64,000 nt of DNA from Thecamonas trahens ATCC 50062. Its lineage: Eukaryota > Apusozoa > Apusomonadida > Apusomonadidae. Below are positions 1 through 10,498 of this stretch, one piece after another. The first letter of the stretch is position 1; every line of letters begins with the position of its first letter. The translations under genes were made by a program, and so were the position numbers. The stretch is from the NCBI RefSeq assembly GCF_000142905.1, contig NW_013657652.1, positions 120,600 through 184,599 of the forward strand. The letters are read 5' to 3'. Under the pieces are notes generated by a model. The model saw only the letters and a program-made list of their open reading frames with translations, was not told where the DNA came from and did not search any database.

Positions 1-1964
1 CCGCCGTCAGCAAAGACCGAGCCTCCAAACGCGCTCGCGCCAAACGGATCAAACAGCGATGAGTTGCCGTCCGGCACCGCTCCACCCACAGTCTCCTCCA
101 CTTCAGAGTAGAACGACTCCTGAGTGTACTCGCTGGCGTATTCGTACGAGCCCAGCTCGTCGGATCCCGCCGCGCCCACATACGTCCCGTCCGCCCCCGA
201 GTCCAAGGTCGGCCCCGGCCCCGAGCCCGAGTCCGAGCCCGAGAGTGGATGCGGCGACTTGGGCGGCGGCGGTGGTGGCGAAGACGACGACGATGACAAC
301 GCCACCGGCGCAGCGCCCGGTGACAGCGAGTCCGAGCCGGGATCCTCACGGAGCCCAGCTTTCTCCTTGCCCTTGCCCTTACCCTTACCCTTGCCCTTGC
401 CCTTGCCCTTGCCCATTTTCGACCGCGCCTTCTTCGACCGCGCCTTCTTGGACTTGGACCGCGCCCTGTCCGAGCTGCTGACACTCGAGCTCGAGCTCGA
501 GCTGGAGCCACTGCTCGAGCTGCTCGAGTCGGTCGAGCTTGAGCTTCCATGCCGCCCGCGCCGCCGGCCCTTGCGTCTGCGCCTGCGCCCACGCCCGCGG
601 TTCCGCTCGCTGTGTCCGCGCCGACGTCGTCGCCCGACATCGACGTCAACGTCGACTGGCGAGAGCGTGCCGTCGGCCCGGGCCTTGGCCCGCGCAGCCT
701 CGACCCGCGCCCGCAGCGCCTCGCGCTTCTTTTTCCGCTCGAGCTCGATGCGCTCAGCCTGGTCCGACATCCGCTTCAGCACCCCGCCCGAGCCAACCGC
801 CATGTTCCGCTCGCCACCAAACCGCAGCGCAATGGGTGCGGTGACACCGTCATTGTAGAAGCCATCGCCCTCGGCCTCGTCGTCCATGACGGAAAAGGCC
901 TTGCTCCGTCGGGCCCGCCGCGACCGCCGCGACGACCGGCCCCCGTCTTCCAGCTCGGCCTCGAGCTCGCGTCGCAGCGAACGCTCAGCCTCGAGCTCGG
1001 CCTCAATGGCCTCAAGCTCGAGCTCCTTGGCAGACTTGGCAGACTGGACTACCTCGGCAGCGGTGCTGAGGTCGTGCACCAGGTCGTGCACCAGGCCTTC
1101 CAGCTGCTTGACCCGTGCAGAGTCCTCCGGCATGGTTGGCAGGTGCGCGAGCACCTCGGGCGGCGGCGGCGGCGGCCCGTCGTCGTCATCCACGACAAGC
1201 ATCTCCGGTGGCGGCGGATGCAGATCGTCCGACAACGGCGGCAACCCGCTCACCACCGGCATAGGAATGACTGGCCGCACAGGCGGGAGCGACCCACCGA
1301 CCACAGCCATTGCGTCCGGGCGCACAACCACCGCGGGCAGGATCAAAGGCATCATGCCTCCACCACCGCCCGCCACATACCGCCGCGAGCTTCCCCGCCG
1401 TCCGCGCGGCGAGCCCGAGTCAGAGTACGAGTACGACGCTCGCCGAGACCGGCGCGACCGACGCCCAGAACGCGAGGAACGGCCCGACCGCCCAGAACGG
1501 CTCGACCGCCCAAAACGCCCAGAACGCCCAGAACGCCCAGAGCGCCTGCTCCGGCTGCTACGCCCGCTTCGGCTGCTGCGCTCGCGCCGCTCGCTCGGGC
1601 GCACATCGTCACGCTGGCCGCTTCGCGAGCTCCGCGAGGTGGCATGGTCGCGGCCACGCTCTTGCGAAGCCGAAATTGGCTCCTGAGCCGGCATCCGGCC
1701 CGAGCCCGAGCCCGAGCCCGACCCGCTCCGCGAGTCGGACACGTCTGCCCGTGCCGGGACCGACTTGACGTCAACCTCATCGTTGAACCGCACCGACCGC
1801 GCGCCGGCATCAACCGAGGTGTCGCCGTCAGTGGTGAACAGGTCGTCGCCGCCGTCGGACTTGTCCGAGCCGGTCTCGACAGCGCCGTCAGTTGCTCCGC
1901 CGCGCTGCAGCTCAGATCTTGGCTCAGGCTCGGGCTCAGGCTCGGGTTCAGACTCGGGCTCGGG

Positions 1965-1996
<32 letters not shown>

Positions 1997-3412
1997 TGGC
2001 GGCCTTGGTCACCGGCGCGCCAAAGACCGATGAGCCGCCCCACGGATCGTCGCCTCCGGCACCAAAGATGTCGTCGTCGTCGTCGTCAGCAAAGCCAGCA
2101 AAGTTGGAAAACGCCGGCGCCGCCGGCTTGGGCTTGGACTTGGCCGCCCCAGGTGCGCCGAACATCGAGCTGGCGTCGGCGCCGCCGCCGAGTGAGGCAA
2201 ACGCCGCAAATGGATCGCCACCCAGATCGTCATCGTTATCCATAAAGCCGGAAAACGCACCCGGCGGCGGCGTCGCTCCATGAGCTGGCGTCCGCGTCGC
2301 AGGCTTCTTCTTGGTACTCTTCTTGACAGACTTTTTCTTCTTGACAGACTTTTTGCCGCTCTTCTTGGTCGACTTTTTGCCGCCCTTCTTCTTGGTCGAC
2401 TTCTTTTTGCTCGCCTTGGCTTCGGGCTGAGGTTCAGCCTTGGCCTCGGCCGGTGCACTAGCAAACAGCGACGTATCGTCGTCGTCACCGTCGCCGAACA
2501 GCGTCGACTTGCCAGTCGAGCCAAACATGTCCTCATCGTCGGCTGCAGACTTGCCTGTCTTGGTCTTGGTCTTGGTCTTGGTCTTGGTCTTGGTCTTGGT
2601 CTTAGCCTTGGCTGACGCCTTGCCGCCGCCAAACAGGTCATCGTCGTCTTCTTCGTCCCCGCCAAACATTGACGCAGCCGCGGTTGGAGTCGCTGAACTC
2701 TTGCTCGTCTTGGCCTTGCCGCCACCAAACAGCACGTCGTCGTCATCGTCGTCATCTCCGCCAAACATCGATGCAGCCGCACTCGCGGTACTTCTGCTCG
2801 TCTTGGTCTTGGTCTTGGCCTCGGTCTTGGTCTTGGTCTTTGCGCTCGACGCACCATCTGAGGCGTTTGCCGACTTTGCAGCTGCACCCTTCTTGGTCGA
2901 CGTTTTGCCCTTGCCGCCCTTCTTGGTCGACTTCTTCCCGCCCTTGCCACCCTTCTTCTTGGTCGACTTCTTGCCCTTCTTCTTTCCGCCTCCGCCTCCG
3001 CCTCCGCCTCCGCCACTGAGCGGATCATTGAGCGGATCGCTGAGCGGATCATTGAGCGGATCATCATCAACCTTGACCTTGCTCACCTTTGCACTCTTCC
3101 CACCTCCTCCCGCCTTGCCAGTGGAAGCAGCGCCCGAGGAGCCCATCGAAGCCGCCGCACCGCCCGTCTTGGCCTTGGTCTTGGCACCACCTGAGCTCGC
3201 CGTTTTGCTCTTACTTCCACCGGAGAACAGCGCTACCCCCACCACCACACACACACACGCACATACCCCACCAGCCCTTTCATGAGTACCTCCTCTTCTC
3301 ACGCCCCCCGGCATGCGCGTGACACAGGCTCACACCCGTCCACCAGCCGTCGGCCCTCGGAGCGAATTTTCCCTCAAGTCACGCAGCCGACACAGGGCAC
3401 CCGGCACACACA

Positions 3413-3462
<50 letters not shown>

Positions 3463-3582
3463 CACACACACACGCGACAAGGATGTAGTGGAAGAGAAGG
3501 TCATGGGGTACATACACATGTCGTCATCGTCGTCGTCTCCAAACAAACTAGACTTGGGCTCGTCAAACAGCGACGCCGCCAT
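1..3582 (-). CDS. LF/DPF-motif low-complexity protein, FAM21-like (3' end outside window)
   Basis: Two exons on the minus strand: exon 1 is 3582-3516 and exon 2 is 3232-1, still open at the window edge (about 1,099 codons seen). The start reads MAASLFDEPKSSLFGDDDD. A GTATGT donor follows at 3515 and a TAG acceptor ends at 3233; both are phase 1, so the join gives an intact acidic LF motif. Exon 2 continues in one frame: Lys-rich KKSTKK blocks, repeats of the type MFGGDEEDDDDLFGGGK, KT and EP repeats, DPFAAF and DPWGG motifs, a coiled coil near 1120-900, an Arg/Ser-rich stretch, a GK repeat, and LFDPFGAS near the edge. LF-(D/E)n-LF is the tail motif by which FAM21 of the WASH complex binds retromer and CapZ. 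DPF/DPW motifs bind clathrin adaptors. No FAM21 head domain is visible. A role in endosomal or endocytic scaffolding is inference. The minus-strand frame has no stop, which is why it looks like an overlap of many plus-strand shadows. Confidence 0.68.
3405..3475. repeat. CA/TG microsatellite inside the intron of the LF-motif gene
   Basis: About 70 bases of nearly pure CA dinucleotides on the plus strand (TG on the gene's sense strand), interrupted by a few CG. It lies within the 283-base intron 3233-3515. Spurious His-Thr ORFs across it are artefacts. Confidence 0.95.
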
Positions 3583-3988
3583 CTCACCCTCTCTCTCTCC
3601 CTCCCCTAGACTCGGGCAGGAGAGACAGTGGCGTGTGAGCGGGTTGCGCTGGCGGTGTGGCTGGCTCAAAGGCTGCGCTGCTGGCTCGTTGGCCCGCCAC
3701 AAAAAAATTGTGTGCTGCTTGTCGAATTACGATTGTTGATTGGTGCTGGTTTGTTGGTGGGCAGCACGAGACGAAAATTGCTGTGAGCAGCAAAGGAGAG
3801 GCACGGACAGACATTTTGCGGCAAGAGCACTCTGAACAAGGGCTTCGCCGCGAGTATTCGCTTCTCTCACATTGTGACATAGAGTATGTGTATGGAGGGG
3901 GTGCCACGTCTGAAGGGCATGGGTCATTGCGTGGGGAGGGAGAGGAAGTGCGCTGACTCACGTGTGTGGTTGACCCGTTGCAGAGACC
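3583..3988. other. Intergenic region between divergent genes
   Basis: About 400 bases between the start of the minus-strand LF-motif gene and the plus-strand receptor gene. It is noticeably less GC-rich than the coding DNA. It holds a CT-rich run at 3588-3610 and no recognisable RNA gene or conserved ORF. Presumably it contains both promoters. The sequence TTGCAG just before 3984 resembles a splice acceptor, so an untranslated first exon for the downstream gene is possible. Confidence 0.6.
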
Positions 3989-6900
3989 ATGCTCCGTCCC
4001 ACGCTTTTCGCGGCCTTGGCTTGTCTGCTTATGCTGACGCTAGCCGCGCGTGCTGCCATGGCAGCAACTATTTCCGTTTCGACCACTTCGCAACTGACCA
4101 ACGCCATCAACTCGGTCTCCCCCGGAGACACTATCGAGTTGGCGGCTGGTGCCTCGTTCAACTACGCTGGAGTGACTCGGCTGACATGTGACGTCGATGG
4201 TACGGCCTCCAACCCTATCACCGTCCGTGGCCTGCCTGGCTCGACCATGACCTGGACCCACTCCTCCAACTACGTCGAGGGTTTTGTGGTTACTGGCAAG
4301 CATTGGATTTTCGAGGACCTCGACATCACCGGCACCTGCTCCAACCACAACTACTGCGAGCACGCGTTCCACGTCCAGGGCGACGCTGACTTTTTCGTCA
4401 TGCGCCGCTGCGTCATCCGCGACTTTAACGCCCAGATCAAGTCGAACATCGGGGGTGGCCAGTTCCCTGACGATTGTCTCCTCGAGCACAACGAGTTCTA
4501 CAACACCGGCGGGCGCCGGACCTCAGCGCCGGTCACCCCGGCCAACATCGATGGTGGCGAGCGGTGGATTGTCCGCAACAACTACTTCCACGATGCGTGG
4601 AAGGACGGCGGCAACACCATCTCGTACCAGACGTTCATGAAGTCCAACGGCGCCGACGGCATCTACGAGGGCAACCTCATCGCCTGCTCGGTCCTCCACT
4701 CGGGCGGCGTGCGCATCGGTATTTCGTTTGGCGGCGGCGGCACGTCGCCAGACTCGGTGTGCGGGCAGGGGACATGCAACCCGGAGCACCGCCGCGGCAT
4801 CATGCGCAACAACGTGATCATCAACTGCGCCGCCATCGGCATCTACCTCAACGAGGCGCGCGACACCAAGATCTACAACAACATCCTGTACAACACCGAC
4901 GGCATCGACGTGCGGTTCGCAACCTCGACCGCCGACATCCGCAACAACATCATCGCCGGCGGCGACATCTCTGACCGCGACGGCGGCTCGTCGACCAGTG
5001 GCTCCAACTGGCTCACCAGCACTGCCGTGGCTGCCTCTGCCTTTGTCGATGCCGCAGGCGGCGACTTCCGTCTCTCCGGCGACTCGTCGCAGCGGTCGAA
5101 CTTTATCAACGCTGGCGTTTCGCTGTCGCAGGTCACCAACGACTTTTGCCGGCGCTCCCGGAGCTCGCCGCACGACATCGGCGCGGTCGACTACTCGCAG
5201 GGCTCGTGTGACACTTCGGATCCGCTGGCAGTCGGCGGCGGGACGCCATCTCCGACCCCCGCCCCGACCCCGACCCCGGCCCCGACCCCGACCCCGGCCC
5301 CGACCCCGGGACCAGTCATGTGCTCCGGTACCTCCGTCATCAACTCGGGCACATCGGGCACCATCTCGATGCCGACGCCGTTCTCGACCACCTACTACTA
5401 CGGCAACAACCGTGACTGCACCTGGGACTTCCAGTTTCCGGCTGGGGCCACGATCTCGTTCACCGCCACCGAGTTCAACACCGAAGCCAACTACGACTTC
5501 CTGACCCTCTCCACCGGCCAGCAGTACTCGGGCACTTCGATCCCGACCATTGCCTCGATCCCTGGCAACGGCAACATCCGGTTCACCTCGGATGGCTCCA
5601 CCAGCGGCAACGGCTTTGTCCTCGACTGGTCGCTGACGCCTGCACCCACCCCGGCCCCGACCCCGGCCCCAACCCCGGCCCCGACTCCGGCCCCGACTCC
5701 GGCCCCGACCCCGGCCCCGACTCCGGCTCCCACCCCGGCTCCAACTCCGGCTCCCACCCCCACCCCAGGCACTCCCTGCTCCGGTACGGTCTTGCTCTCG
5801 GGTACCTCGGGCCGGATCTCGATCCCCGACCCATACGACCCAGCCGGCACCTACGGCCACAACCTCGACTGTCGCTGGACGTGGACCCACCCGCTCTCGG
5901 CGCAGGTCTCGTTCAACGTCATTCACTTCAACACTGAGCCCGATTACGACTGGGTCTACCTCACGGACTCGGCGCCGTCGTCGTGGCAGTACACCGGCTC
6001 GCCCACAACCCTGCCGACAATCGGCGGCGACGGCACCTTCCGCTTTGTGAGCGATGGCAACACCGCCGAGGCTGGCGTCGTCGTTGACTGGACTGTGACC
6101 GGCGCCACCCCGGCGCCAACTCCTGCCCCGACCCCGGCTCCCACTCCGAGCCCGGGACCGGTCATGTGCTCCGGTACCACTGTCATCAACTCGGGCACAT
6201 CGGGCACCATCTCGATGCCGACGCCGTTCTCGACCACCTACTACTACGGCAACAACCGTGACTGCACCTGGGACTTCCAGTTTCCGGCTGGGGCCACGAT
6301 CTCGTTCACCGCCACCGAGTTCAACACCGAAGCCAACTACGACTTCCTGACCCTCTCCACCGGCCAGCAGTACTCGGGCACTTCGATCCCGACCATTGCC
6401 TCGATCCCTGGCAACGGCAACATCCGGTTCACCTCGGATGGCTCCACCAGCGGCAACGGCTTTGTTCTCAACTGGTCGGTTTCGTCATCGCCGTCCACCC
6501 CGGCCCCGACACCGACTCCAGCTCCGACACCGACCCCGGCACCAGGCCCTGGCCCCGCCCCGCCCCCGGTCACCGTCACCGTGAGCTCTGCGTCTGCGCT
6601 CACCAACGCCATCGCCAACGCCTCGCCGGGCGACGTCATCGGCATCTCGGGCTCGATCACCTTCAACTCGCTTCGTCGCATCTCGTGCTCGCGCTCGGGC
6701 ACGTCGTCGAACCCGATCACCGTCCGCGGCCTCCCTGGCCACAAGCTCTACTTTTCGCATTCGTCCAACTACGTCGAGGGTTTTGTGGTCACCGCCAAGC
6801 ACTGGATTTTCGAGGACCTCGACATCACCGGCACCTGCTCCAACCACAACTACTGCGAGCACGCGTTCCACGTCCAGGGCGACGCTGACTTTTTCGTCAT

Positions 6901-8236
6901 GCGCCGCTGCGTCATCCGCGACTTTAACGCCCAGATCAAGTCGAACATCGGGAGTGGCCAGTTCCCTGACGATTGTCTCCTCGAGCACAACGAGTTCTAC
7001 AACACTGGCGGGCGCCGGACCTCAGCGCCGGTCACCCCGGCCAACATCGATGGTGGCGAGCGGTGGATTGTCCGCAACAACTACTTCCACGATGCGTGGA
7101 AGGACGGCGGCAACACCATCTCGTACCAGACGTTCATGAAGTCCAACGGCGCCGACGGCATCTACGAGGGCAACCTCATCGCCTGCTCGGTCCTCCACTC
7201 GGGCGGCGTGCGCATCGGTATTTCGTTTGGCGGCGGCGGCACGTCGCCAGACTCGGTGTGCGGGCAGGGGACATGCAACCCGGAGCACCGCCGCGGCATC
7301 ATGCGCAACAACGTGATCATCAACTGCGCCGCCATCGGCATCTACCTCAACGAGGCGCGCGACACCAAGATCTACAACAACATCCTGTACAACACCGACG
7401 GCATCGACGTGCGGTTCGACACCTCGACCGCCGACATCCGCAACAACATCATCGCCGGCGGCGACATCTCTGACCGCAACGGCGGCTCGTCGACCAGTGG
7501 CTCCAACTGGCTCACCACCGTTGCTGCCGCCCGCAGTGCCTTTGTTGATCCTGACAGCGGCGACTTCCGTCTCTCTGGCGACTCGTCGCAGCGGTCGAAC
7601 TTTATCAATGCTGGCGTTTCGCTGTCGCAGGTCACCAACGACTTTTGCCGGCGCTCCCGGAGCTCGCCGCACGACATCGGCGCGGTCGACTACTCGCAGG
7701 GTGCGTGCGACACGTCGAACCCGCTGGCGGTAACAGGCCCGACTGGTGGTGCCGGCGCGCAACAGGGTGCGTCGGTCCAGTCCAAGTCGACACCGGTCAT
7801 GTCGCCGACCGCTACGTATGTGACGGTTGCCGGGTCGGGCTTTGCGCTCATTGCGGTGGCCGTCATCGCCCTGGCCGTGCTTGTCCGATCCCGCCGCCGC
7901 CGCGCTCGTGCTGCCGCCGCCCGCGACTCAGACGCTGCCGCTCTGGAACTCGTGGCGTGGGGTATCGCGCCGACTGACGCGATGCCAGAGTCGGAGGGCA
8001 AGGCCCCGACGCTCCCGCCGCCGGCCGCCCCGTCGCTGCCTCCGCCGCCGGCGCCGGCCACGGTCGCCACCCATCGCACCCTTCTCTACGCCTTTGCCGG
8101 AACCGCCGCAGACGAGCTCGCCTGTGCAGCCGGCGATCAGGTCGAGGTGCTCGAGGAGTTTGACGACGGGTGGTGCAGTGCCCGCAACATTGCCACCGGT
8201 GCTACCGGCGCTCTTCCGCTCAACTACCTCCAGTAG
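3989..8236 (+). CDS. Type I membrane receptor: beta-helix / CUB x3 / beta-helix / TM / SH3
   Basis: A single exon encodes 1,415 residues. Residues 1-26 are a signal peptide (hydrophobic [20 protein letters not shown]). Residues about 28-415 form a right-handed parallel beta-helix domain with NNxI-type coils, as in pectate-lyase-like and chondroitinase-like folds. Then come Pro-Thr linkers (APTPAPTP) separating three CUB-like domains at about 444-551, 596-705 and 726-831, each opening with a CSGT motif and containing a CTW-type strand. A second beta-helix domain spans about 861-1249. A hydrophobic TM segment at about 1278-1300 is followed by an Arg-rich stop-transfer. The C-terminal ~55 residues are an SH3 domain (ALYxF-like LLYAFAG, acidic loop, GW, and ALPLNYL in place of the usual PSNYV). 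The ectodomain would bind carbohydrate or prey surfaces and the SH3 would recruit proline-rich cytoplasmic partners; that role is inference. Confidence 0.9.
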   Translation: MLRPTLFAALACLLMLTLAARAAMAATISVSTTSQLTNAINSVSPGDTIELAAGASFNYAGVTRLTCDVDGTASNPITVRGLPGSTMTWTHSSNYVEGFVVTGKHWIFEDLDITGTCSNHNYCEHAFHVQGDADFFVMRRCVIRDFNAQIKSNIGGGQFPDDCLLEHNEFYNTGGRRTSAPVTPANIDGGERWIVRNNYFHDAWKDGGNTISYQTFMKSNGADGIYEGNLIACSVLHSGGVRIGISFGGGGTSPDSVCGQGTCNPEHRRGIMRNNVIINCAAIGIYLNEARDTKIYNNILYNTDGIDVRFATSTADIRNNIIAGGDISDRDGGSSTSGSNWLTSTAVAASAFVDAAGGDFRLSGDSSQRSNFINAGVSLSQVTNDFCRRSRSSPHDIGAVDYSQGSCDTSDPLAVGGGTPSPTPAPTPTPAPTPTPAPTPGPVMCSGTSVINSGTSGTISMPTPFSTTYYYGNNRDCTWDFQFPAGATISFTATEFNTEANYDFLTLSTGQQYSGTSIPTIASIPGNGNIRFTSDGSTSGNGFVLDWSLTPAPTPAPTPAPTPAPTPAPTPAPTPAPTPAPTPAPTPAPTPTPGTPCSGTVLLSGTSGRISIPDPYDPAGTYGHNLDCRWTWTHPLSAQVSFNVIHFNTEPDYDWVYLTDSAPSSWQYTGSPTTLPTIGGDGTFRFVSDGNTAEAGVVVDWTVTGATPAPTPAPTPAPTPSPGPVMCSGTTVINSGTSGTISMPTPFSTTYYYGNNRDCTWDFQFPAGATISFTATEFNTEANYDFLTLSTGQQYSGTSIPTIASIPGNGNIRFTSDGSTSGNGFVLNWSVSSSPSTPAPTPTPAPTPTPAPGPGPAPPPVTVTVSSASALTNAIANASPGDVIGISGSITFNSLRRISCSRSGTSSNPITVRGLPGHKLYFSHSSNYVEGFVVTAKHWIFEDLDITGTCSNHNYCEHAFHVQGDADFFVMRRCVIRDFNAQIKSNIGSGQFPDDCLLEHNEFYNTGGRRTSAPVTPANIDGGERWIVRNNYFHDAWKDGGNTISYQTFMKSNGADGIYEGNLIACSVLHSGGVRIGISFGGGGTSPDSVCGQGTCNPEHRRGIMRNNVIINCAAIGIYLNEARDTKIYNNILYNTDGIDVRFDTSTADIRNNIIAGGDISDRNGGSSTSGSNWLTTVAAARSAFVDPDSGDFRLSGDSSQRSNFINAGVSLSQVTNDFCRRSRSSPHDIGAVDYSQGACDTSNPLAVTGPTGGAGAQQGASVQSKSTPVMSPTATYVTVAGSGFALIAVAVIALAVLVRSRRRRARAAAARDSDAAALELVAWGIAPTDAMPESEGKAPTLPPPAAPSLPPPPAPATVATHRTLLYAFAGTAADELACAAGDQVEVLEEFDDGWCSARNIATGATGALPLNYLQ
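4265..5215 (+). repeat. Internal duplication of the beta-helix coding region, copy 1 (copy 2 at 6764-7714)
   Basis: The segment recurs 2,499 bases downstream almost base for base, with only a handful of substitutions (for example GCAACCTCGACC versus GACACCTCGACC near 4918/7417), except for a more divergent patch at about 5013-5060. Synonymous positions match as well as nonsynonymous ones, so the copy is recent or maintained by gene conversion. The flanks, covering the first ~90 codons of each beta-helix domain, have diverged much more. Confidence 0.92.
5312..5635 (+). repeat. CUB-domain duplication, copy 1 (copy 2 at 6158-6481)
   Basis: The first and third CUB domains of the receptor are nearly identical at the nucleotide level with an offset of 846 bases, whereas the middle CUB (5775-6100) is clearly divergent. 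The shared segment includes the CSGT opening, the [16 protein letters not shown] strand and the glycine-rich end. Confidence 0.9.
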
Positions 8237-8310
8237 ACCGGAGAGAAGTAAAGTTCTCAGTTTTGTGCTTATTGCAGTCGCACGGCACCTCATCACGCAC
8301 ACGCTTCTGT

Positions 8311-10260
8311 CTACCGCTGCTCAGCTAGCAGCGCTTCGATCCGGTCCTCGGCGTCGATCCAGTCAGCCTCGGCGGCAGCGGCCCTGGCCTCCAGCGCCTC
8401 GTTCTCTTCCAGCAGGAGCGCCATATCGTCCTCGAGCGCCGATATTTTGGCGTCTTTCTCACCAACCTCGGCCTGAAGCGCAGCAACCGACTTGCGGAGC
8501 GAATCGAGCTCGGCCTGGGCGTTGGCGTCGAGCGATGACTGCGCCTCCTGTGCGGCCTTGAGTGCAGCCTTGACTCGTGAGAGCTCCTTCTTGAGCTTGC
8601 CAAGCTGTCGATCCTTCTCGGCGAGCATGTTCGCCTGATTCTTCTGGAGCGTGGCAAGCCGTGTCGTCGCCTTCTCCACCAGTGCCTCCAGTCGCTGGAC
8701 TTCGGCCTCGGACTGCGATGAGGCGCGCACGTCATCAAGCTCGCGCTCGAGTCGAGCAACCGCCTCGGTCTTTGCCGCCACTTGCTCCATTATCTTTGCC
8801 TGCGCCGCCAGCGCTTGCGCCAGCGCATCGTTCTTGGACGCCAGCTGCTCGTTGAGCGACTCGACCTTGGCGGTCAGGCTCGCCATTGTGGTCTCCATCT
8901 GCCGGCCCTCATCTGACGAGAGCCGCGCCTCGTGCTTGAACGCCTTGTTTGCCGCGTCGTACTTGGCCTTCCACTGCGCAGCTTCGGCAGATGCCGTCGC
9001 CGCCGCCTGCTCCGCCGCCTGTGCCCGCTCAACTGCAGTCTGGTAGTCGCGCGAGGCAAGACCTTGTGACGGCTCGCGACGGAGGTCGGGGCTTGACGCC
9101 ATCCCGCGCGGAGTGCCTGGTGCAGGCGTTCGCTGCTCGAGCTGAAGTTGCAGCCGCGCGTTGGCACCCTCCAGGCTGGCTACCTGCTCTTTGAGCCGCT
9201 CCACCAGCTCGACCGTCTCTAGCCGCTCCTCACCGGTCCCCTGGAGGTCCGAATACTTGACAGCCGCGAGCTCGAGAACCACCGCCTCGCGCGCCTTACG
9301 CTCGCTCTCGAGTTCGTCCAGTAGCCGTGCTGTGAGCGCGTCGGCGGCAGCCTCGCGCTTCAGCTCAGCGCTGATCGACGAGGAGAGCCGCGCGAGCGCC
9401 GTGCCTTCGGTTCGCTTCACCTGCGCCTGCAGCCGCGTCACCTCGTCAGTGAGTAGAGCCTCTGCCTCCCGCGACGCTGCCAGTTCCTCCGACAGTGCAT
9501 CCGTCCGCGCGTGAGCCGCTGCGAGCGACGCCTCCAGGTCCGTCATCGAAAGGCCCTGTGCGTTGAGCTGGAGCTTGCGCTGTGATGCCGCAGCCTCGGC
9601 GGCGGCCTGCGAGCCCTGCGCCTGTGCAGCCTCCACCGTCGCCTCGACCCGCAAGTCCTCAATTAGCACACGCGCATCCGCAAGCTCAGAAGTGAGCGCC
9701 GCAATCTGTGCCTTCGCCTGGACCTCCCTGGTCGACGACGTCGACGCAAACGAGTCGTCCAAAGGAGTGACAAGGGCGCGCAGGCCTTGGACCTCGACCT
9801 CCATGGCCGCGATCATCGACTCTGCGCGCGCCCGATACGCTGCGTCGCGGTTGCGTGCCGTCTGGAGCGCCAGCTCGGCCGCATGTCGCTGCTCCTCCAG
9901 CGACGCCACCAACGCCCGCAGCTCCTCGGTCTCGCGTGCGACGTGGGCTCTCGCCCGGGCCGTTGCCTCGCCAACCGCGATCCGCTCCGACCGCAGTTGC
10001 GCCTGCAACTCGCGAATGGAGGCCTTGGCCTCGGCCAGCGCTGCCTCCAGTCCTACTCTCCGCACGCTCTCCGACGCCGCCTTGGACGCCGCTTCGGACG
10101 ACGCCGTTTCCAGTTGCGAGGCCAGCTGCGAGAGGAGCAACGGCCGCATGGCCGTCGACCGCGACAGAGCCGTCTCGGCCAGGACCTCGGCGGCAGCCGC
10201 CACCTGCGAGTGGTACACAGGGCCTCGCAACGGTGACAAGCTCAGCTTGCCCCCTGACAT
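8311..10260 (-). CDS. Coiled-coil protein of unknown function
   Basis: A single exon encodes 649 residues starting MSGGKLSLSPLRGPVYHSQV. Almost the whole length after residue 50 is a predicted heptad coiled coil rich in Ala, Glu, Leu and Arg (runs such as LEAALAEAKASIRELQAQL). A short break near the middle contains Pro and Ser (RTPAPGTPRG), which separates two rods. There is no enzymatic motif or membrane segment. The gene is convergent with the receptor, and only 74 bases separate the stops. The composition resembles many cytoskeletal or centrosomal rods, but no specific family is recognised. Confidence 0.82.
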   Translation of the reverse strand: MSGGKLSLSPLRGPVYHSQVAAAAEVLAETALSRSTAMRPLLLSQLASQLETASSEAASKAASESVRRVGLEAALAEAKASIRELQAQLRSERIAVGEATARARAHVARETEELRALVASLEEQRHAAELALQTARNRDAAYRARAESMIAAMEVEVQGLRALVTPLDDSFASTSSTREVQAKAQIAALTSELADARVLIEDLRVEATVEAAQAQGSQAAAEAAASQRKLQLNAQGLSMTDLEASLAAAHARTDALSEELAASREAEALLTDEVTRLQAQVKRTEGTALARLSSSISAELKREAAADALTARLLDELESERKAREAVVLELAAVKYSDLQGTGEERLETVELVERLKEQVASLEGANARLQLQLEQRTPAPGTPRGMASSPDLRREPSQGLASRDYQTAVERAQAAEQAAATASAEAAQWKAKYDAANKAFKHEARLSSDEGRQMETTMASLTAKVESLNEQLASKNDALAQALAAQAKIMEQVAAKTEAVARLERELDDVRASSQSEAEVQRLEALVEKATTRLATLQKNQANMLAEKDRQLGKLKKELSRVKAALKAAQEAQSSLDANAQAELDSLRKSVAALQAEVGEKDAKISALEDDMALLLEENEALEARAAAAEADWIDAEDRIEALLAEQR

Positions 10261-10376
10261 GTCCTAAGGAAGATGGGTGTCTCTCTCCCTCTCGCATTGC
10301 CATCCGAAAGCCAATGAGCAGCCGAACACGGTCATCACGCAAACCACCCATTCACTCGGATTGACAGCGCATGTGG

Positions 10377-10379
<3 letters not shown>

Positions 10380-10411
<32 letters not shown>
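10380..10411. repeat. Poly-G tract (32 G on plus strand)
   Basis: An uninterrupted run of G lies about 120 bases upstream of the coiled-coil gene start, so it is poly-C on that gene's sense strand. Its exact length in the genome is uncertain because such tracts are hard to sequence. Confidence 0.9.
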
Positions 10412-10498
10412 CGACAGGGGGATACATGAGTGAATGGGGTGCTTTGCGTAATGACCCTTGGCTGCCGATTGACTCGACCCAGGCGCCGATCGGTTGCG

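Noticed and set aside
549-2033. Several 140-490-residue plus-strand ORFs and a 353-residue minus-strand ORF (2009-3070)
   Set aside because: They are shadows of the minus-strand LF-motif gene. Repetitive GC-rich coding DNA leaves all frames open, and only the frame without any stop shows ordered motifs.
4523-5926. 467-residue minus-strand ORF opposite the receptor, and matching ones at 7022-7762
   Set aside because: Antisense to a beta-helix/CUB coding frame and duplicated only because the receptor DNA is duplicated; Arg/Val/Gly composition of a shadow.
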